Shown here piece after piece: positions 10,550-19,464 of a stretch of DNA of 64,000 nucleotides; the stretch's first letter is position 1; each line of letters begins with the position of its first letter. A program made the translations under genes and the position numbers. The notes beneath the pieces are model-generated. The model had not been told where the DNA came from and did not search any database. It saw nothing but the letters and a program-made list of their open reading frames with translations. Source of the DNA: Pelomonas aquatica (GTDB taxonomy: Bacteria; Pseudomonadota; Gammaproteobacteria; Burkholderiales; Burkholderiaceae_C); contig NZ_JAPPUW010000013.1 of the NCBI RefSeq assembly GCF_026712205.1, positions 1 to 64,000 on the forward strand, given 5' to 3'.

Positions 10550-11547
10550 CACCGATAACCGAGCGGCAGCTGGAAATACCAGCGCACCGAATGGAACAGG
10601 ATGGGCGCCGCGAAGCACAGCACCGCGATGCGGTCCAGCAGGCCCACCGCGCCGGTGATGGAGCTGCGGTTGCCCCAGTACAGCACGCCGGCGTCCTTCT
10701 TCAGCGCCTTCATGACGAGGCCGCCGAAGCCGGCCGCCGCGGCCGTCAGGAAGGCCATGGCCAGGGCCTGGCCGGCCTTGAAGGGCGTGATCCAGAACAG
10801 CAGCAGGCCGGCGACCGAGCCGGTCAGCGTGCCGATCCACCAGGCCCGCATCGAGAAGCTGCGGCTGATGTGGCGCGCGACCGGGCGGCGGCGCAGCGTG
10901 CGGGTCGCGATCTCCTGCGCGATCTGCGAGGCCGCGACGACCATGACGAGGAAGAACAGCAGGAAGGCGCCGCGGCCGGTGTAGCCGGGGAAGTCCAGCA
11001 GCAGCAGGGCCGGCGCATGCGACAGCCCGTAGACGCAGACCATCACGCCCCACTGGATCTTGGCGTTGCGCTCCAGGTAGTTGCGTGGGTCGTCGGCCAG
11101 CGCGCTGACGATGGGCAGCACGAGGAAGCCGTAGACCGGCAGGAAGACGGCGAACAGGTCGAAGAAGCGCGTGCCGCAGATCATGTACTGCACCGGCAGC
11201 AGCACGAAGAAGGCGACGATCAGCGTGCGGTGGTCGCTGCGCTGGGTGTGCATGAGGGTGATGAACTCGCGCAGCGCCAGGAAGGAGAACAGCGCGAACA
11301 GCAGCGTCGCGCCCAGCGGCCCCGAGATCCACGCGACCCAGAACATGCAGCCGCCGATCCAGGCCGCGCGCAGGTCGCGGCGCACGCGCTCCCAGGTCAG
11401 CTGCGAGGCCAGCCGCGCATGCTCGTCGGCGCGCTCGCGCAGCGAGTTCAGGAACAGGCCCACCGTCAGCAGGACCAGGAAGCCGAACAGCACGACGAAG
11501 AGCAGGGCCACCTGCTCGCTGGCGGTCAATTGCCGGAGCCAGTTCAT
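10549..11547 (-). CDS. CdsA-like phosphatidate cytidylyltransferase, divergent (YnbB-type)
   Basis: This is an integral membrane protein of 332 residues with about eight hydrophobic segments. CdsA enzymes make CDP-diacylglycerol from phosphatidate and CTP. The C-terminal signature region is present but altered: ALKKDAG matches the KRxxKD part, while the usual GHGG stretch reads RSSITGAVG and the following LDRIAV keeps Asp-Arg but lacks the final aspartate of DRxD. That pattern suggests a paralogue of the E. coli YnbB kind rather than the housekeeping CdsA. It follows a PlsC-type acyltransferase gene and is separated from it by a 161-base inverted repeat that ends two bases before this start codon, leaving no normal ribosome site. 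Confidence 0.82.
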   Translation of the reverse strand: MNWLRQLTASEQVALLFVVLFGFLVLLTVGLFLNSLRERADEHARLASQLTWERVRRDLRAAWIGGCMFWVAWISGPLGATLLFALFSFLALREFITLMHTQRSDHRTLIVAFFVLLPVQYMICGTRFFDLFAVFLPVYGFLVLPIVSALADDPRNYLERNAKIQWGVMVCVYGLSHAPALLLLDFPGYTGRGAFLLFFLVMVVAASQIAQEIATRTLRRRPVARHISRSFSMRAWWIGTLTGSVAGLLLFWITPFKAGQALAMAFLTAAAAGFGGLVMKALKKDAGVLYWGNRSSITGAVGLLDRIAVLCFAAPILFHSVRWYFQLPLGYR

Positions 11548-11548
11548 C

Positions 11549-11709
11549 AGAAGCTATGAATGAATCCGGCGCGCCCGAGCGGAGCGCGCCAAGGGCCCCA
11601 ATCTAGGCGCAAAGCGCAGCCGTAGCGCGGGCTACGGCGAGCATTTGCAACGACGAGTGGGGTCCTTGGGGCGGGACGAGCGGGTGTGCAGGGTTCGTTC
11701 ATAGCTTCT
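11549..11709. repeat. 161-base imperfect palindromic element
   Basis: The termini AGAAGCTATGAATGAA (11549-11564) and TTCGTTCATAGCTTCT (11694-11709) are inverted repeats with one mismatch. The arms continue to match inward (for example CCAAGGGCCCCA against TGGGGTCCTTGG) up to the central GCCGTAGCGCGGGCTACGGC. It fills the whole gap between plsC and the cdsA-like gene, and its right end overlaps the plsC stop codon. It has no coding capacity. Its size and structure fit a miniature inverted-repeat element or a long RNA hairpin. Confidence 0.8.
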
Positions 11710-12356
11710 CAATCCTCCCCGTCGTGGCCGACCGCGTGCGGATCGGGCCGCTGCTCCATGACCGCCTCGCGGGCGCGGCACAGGAAGTCGGCCTTGCTCT
11801 CGCCCTCGCGCAGCTGGATGGGCTCGCCGAAGGTGACCGTGCAGAGGATGGGCACCGGCACGACCTCGCCCTTGGGCATCACGCGCTGCACGTTGTCGAT
11901 CCAGGTCGGGATCAGCTTCACGTGCGGGAACTGCTCGGCCAGGTGGTAGATGCCGCTCTTGAAGGGCTGCGGGCTGCCCTTGCTGGAGCGCGTGCCCTCG
12001 GGAAAGATGACCAGGGAGTCGCCGTTGGACAGCGCCTCGGCGAGGGGCTCCAGCGGGTCCTCGTCGGGGTTGGCGCGGGTGCGGCTGACGTAGATGGCGT
12101 TGAAGACCTCGGTCGTCAGCCAGCGCTTGAGGGCGCTGGTCGTCCAGTAGTCGCGCGCGGCGATGGCCCGCGTCTGCGCGCGCAGCTCATGCGGGAAGGC
12201 GGCCCAGATCAGGACGAGGTCGAAATGGCTCTGGTGGTTGGCGATGTAGATGCGCTGCTCCGCCATCGGCGGGCAGCCCTTCCAGTGGCCCTGCGCGCCG
12301 GTGATCAGGCGGGCGATGAAGGCGAGCAACTGGCCGGTGAAGGCGGCTAGCGTCAT
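11709..12356 (-). CDS. Lysophospholipid acyltransferase, PlsC family
   Basis: This 215-residue acyltransferase would convert lysophosphatidate (or a related lysolipid) to phosphatidate. It shows the family motif HX4D (His41 to Asp46 in NHQSHFD), the second block around residues 84-93, and FPEGTRSSKG (about 118-127) for phosphate binding. An N-terminal hydrophobic segment anchors it to the inner membrane. The product is the substrate of the CdsA-like enzyme encoded next in the same direction, so the two probably form a small phospholipid module. The final codon and stop fall in the terminal repeat of the 161-base palindrome. Confidence 0.88.
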   Translation of the reverse strand: MTLAAFTGQLLAFIARLITGAQGHWKGCPPMAEQRIYIANHQSHFDLVLIWAAFPHELRAQTRAIAARDYWTTSALKRWLTTEVFNAIYVSRTRANPDEDPLEPLAEALSNGDSLVIFPEGTRSSKGSPQPFKSGIYHLAEQFPHVKLIPTWIDNVQRVMPKGEVVPVPILCTVTFGEPIQLREGESKADFLCRAREAVMEQRPDPHAVGHDGED

Positions 12357-12402
12357 GGGGCGGGATTATCGCGGCCGCCACCCTGCCGCATGGCCGCTGC
12401 GT

Positions 12403-12420
12403 AGAGCGTGTTTACGCTCT
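12403..12420 (-). terminator. Weak hairpin behind the TPR-like membrane protein gene
   Basis: AGAGCGT (12403-12409) pairs with ACGCTCT (12414-12420) around a GTTT loop, seven bases past the stop codon at 12427. No T-run follows on the minus strand, so termination here is uncertain. Confidence 0.35.
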
Positions 12421-12426
12421 CAGGGC

Positions 12427-13302
12427 TTACCAGTCGTCGCCGCCGCCGCCGCCACCGCCGCCGATGTCGCCACCGCCGGCATCGCCGCCGCCCCAGCCGT
12501 CGCCGCGGCCGAAGTCGACGTCGCGCGAGGCCAGCTCGTCGGCCGCGCCGTTGCCGCCGCCGTCGAAGCTGCCGGGCACGAGGCCGCTGGCGCCGCCCGT
12601 GTCGCGCGGCAGGCTGCGCTCGTCATGGCCTTCGTGCAGCATCTTCTCGGCCAGCATGCCGGCCGCGACGCCGCCCGCCGCGGCCAGGCCGACGCCGAGC
12701 ATGCCGGAGCCGCCGGGCGCCGGCGCCGGGCCGTAGCCGGGGCCATAACCGGCGCCGTAGCCGGGCGCGCCGCCGCCATAGCTGCCGGCCATCGCAGGCT
12801 GGCTCTGCACGGCCGTGCGGTTGCGCATCCAGCGCGTCACCAGCCAGATGAAGACGACGACGCCGACGACGAGCAGCCACACCGGCACGCCGCCGCTGCG
12901 CTCGACCGGCGCGGCCCGCAGCGGCGGCGCGGCGCCGACGACGGCCGGCGCCGTGGCCTTCGCGGCCCCCGCCTGCTCGCGCTGCAGCAGCTGCTCGAAG
13001 GCGCTGAACTTGGCCGGATCGGCGAACTTGATGGCCGGGTCCAGCGCGCGGGCGCGCTGGCTGTGCTCGGCCGCCTCGGTGAACTGGCGCTCGTGGGCCA
13101 GGATCTCGGCCAGCACATAGTGGGCGCGGGCGCTGTCGGGCTTGGCCGCGACGACCTCGCGCACCATCTTCTCGGCGCCGGCGTAGTCGCCGCGCTGCAC
13201 GGCGGCCTGCACTTCGTCGATCTTGGGCAGGGCCTGGGCCGTGCCCAGCCACAGCGCGGCCAGCAGGCCGAAGCACAGCAGCAGCATTCGGGGAAACTTC
13301 AT
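12427..13302 (-). CDS. TPR-like membrane protein with glycine-rich tail
   Basis: This 291-residue protein has an N-terminal signal peptide (MKFPRMLLLCFGLLAALWLG...AQA). A helical repeat region at about 25-100 reads like a TPR pair (AVQRGDYAGAEKMVREVV, then ARAHYVLAEILAHERQF). One membrane segment lies near 138-157 (VPVWLLVVGVVVFIWLVTRW), and a long glycine/alanine-rich tail ends in GGGGGGGGDDW. GAGGAG lies 8-13 bases before the ATG at 13302. An earlier methionine at 13362 has no ribosome site and would hide the signal peptide. I do not recognise a characterised family; the tail could be a flexible or membrane-proximal linker. Confidence 0.75.
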   Translation of the reverse strand: MKFPRMLLLCFGLLAALWLGTAQALPKIDEVQAAVQRGDYAGAEKMVREVVAAKPDSARAHYVLAEILAHERQFTEAAEHSQRARALDPAIKFADPAKFSAFEQLLQREQAGAAKATAPAVVGAAPPLRAAPVERSGGVPVWLLVVGVVVFIWLVTRWMRNRTAVQSQPAMAGSYGGGAPGYGAGYGPGYGPAPAPGGSGMLGVGLAAAGGVAAGMLAEKMLHEGHDERSLPRDTGGASGLVPGSFDGGGNGAADELASRDVDFGRGDGWGGGDAGGGDIGGGGGGGGDDW

Positions 13303-13398
13303 CTCAACACTCCTCAAACCATGGGCCGCGCGCGACGCGCACGGACAGACGACAGTTTGCACCGGGATTTGGCGACAGCCCTTCAGATTTCAAGGGCT

Positions 13399-13788
13399 TT
13401 AGAACCAGTAGTCGCGGACGCAGCGGCCATCGCCCGGCAGGTCGTCGAAGCTGTCCAGCCCGTCGAAGTGATCGATCGGGATGGCGGCCACGGCCCCGGG
13501 CTCGGCCAGGCGCAGGTTGACGGCGATGCGGCGGCGCCCGTCCTCGTCCAGCTTCAGCGCGCGCCAGAAGGCCACGCAGGCACAGCGCGGGCAGAAGTGG
13601 AATTCGATGGCGCTGCCGCGCACATAGGCCCGGGTCTGGCCGCTGACGTGGATGCCCTGGTCGACATAGTCGTAGGCCCATAACGTGCCGTAACGGCGGC
13701 AGACGGTGCAGTTGCAGGCGGTGGCGCCATCAGGCAGGCCGTCAAAACGCCAGCGCACCGCGCCGCAGTGGCAGGAACCTTCGATCAT
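13399..13788 (-). CDS. GFA family protein (CENP-V/GFA zinc fold)
   Basis: This 129-residue protein has the GFA-family cysteine pattern: SCHCGAVRW at 5-13, ACNCTVCRRYG near 34-44 and FCPRCACVAFW near 75-85. In this family these ligands bind structural and catalytic zinc. Members were named for glutathione-dependent formaldehyde activation, but most have no demonstrated activity, so no substrate is assigned. GGAGG stands 10 bases before the ATG at 13788. It is the last gene of a three-gene run with the ABM protein and the GMC oxidoreductase. Confidence 0.85.
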   Translation of the reverse strand: MIEGSCHCGAVRWRFDGLPDGATACNCTVCRRYGTLWAYDYVDQGIHVSGQTRAYVRGSAIEFHFCPRCACVAFWRALKLDEDGRRRIAVNLRLAEPGAVAAIPIDHFDGLDSFDDLPGDGRCVRDYWF

Positions 13789-13817
13789 GATCGTCGTGCC
13801 TCCGTTGCAGGCCGCGG

Positions 13818-14129
13818 TCAACCGGTCCGCGGCTCCGGGCCGGCGATGCACTCGTAGTGCAGCACCGTCGGGAAGGGATCATAGAAATGATGCAGCAGCC
13901 GGCGCCAGTCCTGGTACTCCGGCGACTGGCGAAAGCCGACCTCGTGAGCCTCGACGCTCTCCCAGCGCACCAGCAGCATGTAGTGGCCGGCCCGCTCCAG
14001 GCAGCGCTGCAGCTCGTGGCCGAGGTAGCCGGACATGGACGAAATGATGCGCTGCGCCTCCGCGAACGCGGCCTCGAAGGCCGCGCCCTGGCCGGGGCGG
14101 ACCTGCAGCTGGGCAATCTCCAGGATCAT
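13818..14129 (-). CDS. Antibiotic biosynthesis monooxygenase (ABM) domain protein
   Basis: This small 103-residue protein has the ferredoxin-like ABM fold pattern: MILEIAQLQVRPGQ beta strand, a helix EAAFAEAQRIISS, and HYMLLVRWESVEAHEVGF near residues 49-66. ABM-fold proteins act as cofactor-free monooxygenases, heme-degrading enzymes or simple chaperone-like dimers, so the reaction cannot be named. The start is two bases after the stop of the GMC oxidoreductase gene, so the two are almost certainly cotranslated. Confidence 0.82.
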   Translation of the reverse strand: MILEIAQLQVRPGQGAAFEAAFAEAQRIISSMSGYLGHELQRCLERAGHYMLLVRWESVEAHEVGFRQSPEYQDWRRLLHHFYDPFPTVLHYECIAGPEPRTG

Positions 14130-14131
14130 CG

Positions 14132-15742
14132 TCAGACTTCGGCGCGCATCATCTGCGCGGCCTTCTCGCCGATCATCATCGCCGGCGCGTTGGTGTTGCC
14201 GCTGATGAGGGTGGGCATGATGGACGCGTCCACCACGCGCAGGCCCTGCAGGCCGTGCACGCGCAGCCGGGCGTCGACGACGGCGCCCTCGTCCGCCCCC
14301 ATGCGGCAACTGCCCACCGGGTGGTAGATGGTGTCGACGCGCTGGCGCAGCAGGGCCTCGATGTCGGTGTCGCTGCGCGCGTCGGCGCCCCACATCTCGC
14401 GGCTCCAGTGCGCGCGCAGCGCCGGCTGGTTCAGCAGCTCGCGCGTGAGCTTGTAGCCGGCCACCATCTGCGCGAGGTCCTCGGGGTGCTGGAAGAAGGC
14501 CGGGTCGATCAGCGGCGCGGCGTTCACGTCGGGGCTGGCCAGCTTCAGCGTGCCGCGGCTGCGCGGGCGCAGCAGGCAGACGTGGCAGGACATGCCGTGG
14601 CCCCAGCGCAGCTTGCGCGCATGGTCTTCCACGGCGGCCACGACGAAGTGCAGCTGCACGTCGGGCCGCGCCTGCGCCGCGCTGCTGCGCAGGAAACCGC
14701 CGCCCTCGGCGAAGTTGCTGGTCAGCATGCCGCGGCGCTCGCCGCGGTAGCGGCGCAGGGCCTTCCAGAACGCCAGGCCGCCGCGCAGCGACAGGCCGAA
14801 GGTGTCCAGGCTGCTGCTGCGCAGGCCGAAGACGAAGTCGGGGTGGTCCTGCAGGTTGGCGCCGACGCCGGGCAGGTGGTGCAGCACCGGGATGCCCAGC
14901 GCCTGCAGCTGGGCCGCGTCGCCCACGCCCGACAGCATCAGCAGCTGCGGCGACTGGATGGCCCCCGCGGCCAGCACGACCTCGCGCCGGGCCTGCAGGC
15001 GGCGCAGCACGCCGCCCACGCGCACCTCCACGCCCACCGCGCGGCGGCCGTCGAACAGGATGCGCTGCACCTGGGCTTGGGGCCTCACGCGCAGATTGGG
15101 CCGGCCCAGATGCGGGCGCAGATAGGCGCGCGCCGCGTGGCAGCGCTCGCCGCGGTCCTGCGTGACCTGGTAGATGCCGATGCCTTCCTGGGTGTCGCCA
15201 TTGAAGTCGGCGTTGATGGCATGGCCCGCCTCGCGGCCGGCCGCGACCCAGGCCTGCTGCAGCGGGTTGTCGCTGCGCAGCTGGCTGACCTTGAGCGGGC
15301 CGTCGCGGCCGTGCAGCGGCGCGCCGAAGCTGTCGTTGCCCTCGCTCTTGACGAAGAAGGGCAGCACGTCGTCCCAGCCCCAGCCCGGGTTGCCGAGCGC
15401 GGCCCAGTGGTCGTAGTCCTCGCGCTGGCCGCGGATGTAGACCATCGCATTGATGCCCGACGAGCCGCCCAGCATCTTGCCGCGCGGCACATAGCCGCGC
15501 CGGCCGGTCAGGCCCGGCTGGGGCACGGTCTCGAAGGCGTAGTTGTGCAGCTTGCTGGGCACCATCAGCACGGCGGCCGTGGGCACGGTGCCCAGCCAGT
15601 TGTTGACGTCGGCGCCGGCCTCCAGCACCAGCACGGCGGTGCCCGGATCCTCGCTCAGCCGGCCGGCCAGCGCCGAGCCGGAGGAACCGCCGCCGATGAC
15701 GATGACGTCATGGGTTTCGTCGAAGCATTGGGTGTCGTTCAT
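14132..15742 (-). CDS. GMC-family FAD-dependent oxidoreductase (choline/alcohol dehydrogenase-like)
   Basis: This 536-residue flavoenzyme probably oxidises an alcohol. It has the N-terminal FAD site VIVIGGGSSGSALAGRL (17-22 is GGGSSG), the GMC signature GKMLGGSSGINAMVYIRG (about residues 88-105), and the C-terminal catalytic block HPVGSCRMG followed by NTNAPAMMIGEKAA. These are the marks of choline dehydrogenase, alcohol dehydrogenase AlkJ and related enzymes. No betaine aldehyde dehydrogenase or transporter is adjacent, so choline is not favoured over other alcohols. The ATG at 15742 is used because the FAD fold starts 15 residues later; an upstream ATG at 15796 would add 18 unrelated residues. 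Confidence 0.88.
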   Translation of the reverse strand: MNDTQCFDETHDVIVIGGGSSGSALAGRLSEDPGTAVLVLEAGADVNNWLGTVPTAAVLMVPSKLHNYAFETVPQPGLTGRRGYVPRGKMLGGSSGINAMVYIRGQREDYDHWAALGNPGWGWDDVLPFFVKSEGNDSFGAPLHGRDGPLKVSQLRSDNPLQQAWVAAGREAGHAINADFNGDTQEGIGIYQVTQDRGERCHAARAYLRPHLGRPNLRVRPQAQVQRILFDGRRAVGVEVRVGGVLRRLQARREVVLAAGAIQSPQLLMLSGVGDAAQLQALGIPVLHHLPGVGANLQDHPDFVFGLRSSSLDTFGLSLRGGLAFWKALRRYRGERRGMLTSNFAEGGGFLRSSAAQARPDVQLHFVVAAVEDHARKLRWGHGMSCHVCLLRPRSRGTLKLASPDVNAAPLIDPAFFQHPEDLAQMVAGYKLTRELLNQPALRAHWSREMWGADARSDTDIEALLRQRVDTIYHPVGSCRMGADEGAVVDARLRVHGLQGLRVVDASIMPTLISGNTNAPAMMIGEKAAQMMRAEV

Positions 15743-15854
15743 GTCCGGTGCTCTTGTCGATGCATCGAGGCTAAACCCAACACGCCGGCCCACCATCGGG
15801 GGCGGCCCTGGACTAGAGGCGCGCGTCTAGACGCGCAGGTGACAGGTCTCATGC

Positions 15855-15877
15855 CCGATGCCGCGAGACGGCATCGG
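15855..15877 (-). terminator. Stem-loop behind purH
   Basis: A perfect 9-bp stem, CCGATGCCG (15855-15863) with CGGCATCGG (15869-15877), has a five-base loop and begins eight bases after the purH stop. No T-run follows on the minus strand, so it may be an RNA-stabilising hairpin or a weak terminator. Confidence 0.45.
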
Positions 15878-15884
15878 TCCCATC

Positions 15885-17465
<1,581 letters not shown>

Positions 17466-17527
17466 ATCTACCTGGTCAGTTGGGGTCGGAGCTTTTCGCT
17501 GCGCTCAAAGGTCCAACCCGCAAGGTT

Positions 17528-17779
17528 TTAAAGATCGTGATCGGTCAGCTTGCGGCGCAGCGTGTTGCGGTTGATGCCCAGCCATTGCGCGGCCTTGCTC
17601 TGATTGCCGCCGGCCTCGCGCATGACGATCTCGAACAGCGGCTTCTCGACCAGCTTGACCAGCATCTCGTGCATCGAATGCGGCTCCTGGCCGTCGAGGT
17701 CGCGGAAGAAGGCTTCGAGGTTGTCGCGCACGCAGGCGTCGATGGGATTAGGCGGGTTGGTGTTCTTCTGGGCACTCAT
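17528..17779 (-). CDS. fis: Fis family DNA-binding protein
   Basis: This 83-residue nucleoid-associated regulator carries the C-terminal Fis-type helix-turn-helix: GGNQSKAAQWLGINRNTLRR (about residues 58-77), followed by KL. The N-terminal part (MHEMLVKLVEKPLFEIVMRE) is the dimerisation helix region. Fis bends DNA and controls rRNA, recombination and growth-phase genes in enterics; in betaproteobacteria the homologue is shorter and its regulon is less clear. The start is 17 bases behind dusB, as in E. coli where dusB and fis form one operon. Confidence 0.93.
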   Translation of the reverse strand: MSAQKNTNPPNPIDACVRDNLEAFFRDLDGQEPHSMHEMLVKLVEKPLFEIVMREAGGNQSKAAQWLGINRNTLRRKLTDHDL

Positions 17780-17796
17780 GACAGGAGCGTGTGGGT

Positions 17797-18846
17797 TCAG
17801 GCAGCGCAGGCTTCGTCGGCCTGTGCGTCTTCGTCGTTGGCCGCTTCGGTGGGAGGCAGCCGGTCGTGGGTCTGGCCGAGGTCGTCGAACCAGTCGCGGA
17901 GCGCCTGCACCTGCTCGTCGCAGCGCTCCAGGATGTTCATGCGTTGGCGGAAGTCTTCGCCGCCGGGCAGGCCGCGCACGGCCCAGCCGATGTGCTTGCG
18001 CGCGCTGCGCACGCCGCTGCGCTCGCCGTAGAGGCCGTAGTGGTCGTGCAGATGCTCGGTCAGCAGGTCGCGGGCTTCGGGCACGGTGGGCGCGGCCAGG
18101 TGCTCGCCCGTCGCCAGGAAGTGCGCCACCTCGCGGAAGATCCACGGCCGGCCTTGCGCCGCGCGGCCGATCATCAGCGCGTCGGCCCGCGTGTAGGCCA
18201 GCACGTCGCGGGCCTTCTCGGGGCTGTCGATGTCGCCGTTGGCGACGACGGGAATCGCCAGCGCGGCCTTCACGGCGGCGATGGTGTCGTACTCGGCCAG
18301 GCCCTTGTAGCCCTGCTCGCGCGTGCGGCCGTGGATGGTCAGCATCGCGATGCCGGCGGCCTCGAAGCTGCGCGCCAGGCGCAGCGCGTTGCGCTCCTCA
18401 AGACTCCAGCCGGTGCGCATCTTCAGCGTGACGGGCACGCCACGCGGCGCGCATACCGCGACGACGGCTTCGACGATTTCCAGCGCCAGCGCCTCGTTGC
18501 GCATCAGCGCCGAGCCCGCCCACTTGTTGCAGACCTTCTTGGCCGGGCAGCCCATGTTGATGTCGATGATCTGGGCGCCGCGGTCGATGTTGTAGGCCGC
18601 CGCCTCGGCCATCATGGCCGCGTCGGTGCCGGCGATCTGCACGGCGATGGGGCCCGGCTCGCCCGCATGGTCGGCGCGGCGCGAGGTCTTCAGGCTGCCC
18701 CACAGCTCCTTGCGCGAGGTGACCATCTCGCTGACCGCATAGCCCGCCCCCAGGCGCCGGCAGAGCTGGCGGAAGGGCCGGTCTGTCACTCCCGCCATCG
18801 GCGCCACGAAGAGCCGGTTGGGGAGGAGGTGGGGGCCGATCTGCAC
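17797..18846 (-). CDS. dusB: tRNA-dihydrouridine synthase DusB
   Basis: DusB reduces a uridine in the tRNA D-loop using FMN and NADPH. Motifs seen are APMAGVTDRPFRQL near the N terminus, NMGCPAKKVCNKWAGSAL with the catalytic cysteine, GRTREQGYKGLAEYD, and VANGDIDSPEKA/RAAQGRPWIF for flavin phosphate binding. I choose the GTG at 18846, giving 349 residues beginning VQIGPHLLPNRLFVAP, because Burkholderiales homologues start with MQIGPY-like sequence. Upstream ATGs at 18906 and 18987 would translate DNA containing a TACAAT box. It is the first gene of dusB-fis-purH. Confidence 0.93.
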   Translation of the reverse strand: MQIGPHLLPNRLFVAPMAGVTDRPFRQLCRRLGAGYAVSEMVTSRKELWGSLKTSRRADHAGEPGPIAVQIAGTDAAMMAEAAAYNIDRGAQIIDINMGCPAKKVCNKWAGSALMRNEALALEIVEAVVAVCAPRGVPVTLKMRTGWSLEERNALRLARSFEAAGIAMLTIHGRTREQGYKGLAEYDTIAAVKAALAIPVVANGDIDSPEKARDVLAYTRADALMIGRAAQGRPWIFREVAHFLATGEHLAAPTVPEARDLLTEHLHDHYGLYGERSGVRSARKHIGWAVRGLPGGEDFRQRMNILERCDEQVQALRDWFDDLGQTHDRLPPTEAANDEDAQADEACAA

Positions 18847-18957
18847 GAGGGGTCTGCTTAAAAAAGAGGCGAGATTGTAGCTAGGGGTCTGCGCGGCAGC
18901 GCGCATGGCCCGCGCGCCGCCGCGCAGACCCCTTGCCCGTCCGTCGACAATGCCGGC

Positions 18958-19464
18958 ATGGAAGCCTGGCTCGCCCAACTCATCCACGATCTGCTCGCCG
19001 CGCTGGCCCTGCCCCAGGTCGGCCTGGTCGCGGTCTTCATCATCACTTTCGTCTCGGCGACGCTGCTGCCGCTAGGCTCGGAGCCGGCCGTCTTTCTCGT
19101 CGCCAAGGCCGACCCGGGCATGTTCTGGGCCGTCATCGCGGTCGCCACCGTGGGCAACACCCTCGGCGGCATCACGAGCTGGTGGGTGGGCTATGGCGCG
19201 GAAAGGGCGGTCGAAGCGGTCCAGCATCGCGAGCCGCCCAACCCGCGGGCGCTGGCCTGGCTGAAGCGCTTCGGCCCCAGGGCCTGCGTGCTGAGCTGGC
19301 TGCCCATCGTCGGCGACCCGCTCTGCGCCGTGGCCGGCTGGCTCAGGCTGCCGTTCTGGCCCTGCGTGGGCTGGATGGCGCTGGGCAAGGGCCTGCGCTT
19401 CATCTGTTTCACGGCCGCCTTGCTGTGGCTGGTTCCCGAATCATGGATGTCATGGATGCAATGA
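18958..19464 (+). CDS. YqaA/DedA-type inner-membrane protein
   Basis: This 168-residue protein has about four hydrophobic segments. The DedA/SNARE-associated pattern is visible in FVSATLLPLGSEPAVFLVAK (about 32-51), followed by GNTLGGITSWWVGYG, FGPRACVLSWLPIVGDPLC and GWLRLPFWPCVGWMALGKGLRF. YqaA is the closest E. coli relative. DedA-superfamily proteins are implicated in lipid flipping and membrane homeostasis, but YqaA itself is uncharacterised. It is divergent from dusB and its stop overlaps the start of the M32 carboxypeptidase. Confidence 0.87.
   Translation: MEAWLAQLIHDLLAALALPQVGLVAVFIITFVSATLLPLGSEPAVFLVAKADPGMFWAVIAVATVGNTLGGITSWWVGYGAERAVEAVQHREPPNPRALAWLKRFGPRACVLSWLPIVGDPLCAVAGWLRLPFWPCVGWMALGKGLRFICFTAALLWLVPESWMSWMQ

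Noticed and set aside
12427-12530. Glycine-codon run considered as a simple-sequence repeat or CRISPR-like array
   Set aside because: It is the 3' end of a coding sequence encoding a Gly/Asp-rich tail, with no regular spacer structure.
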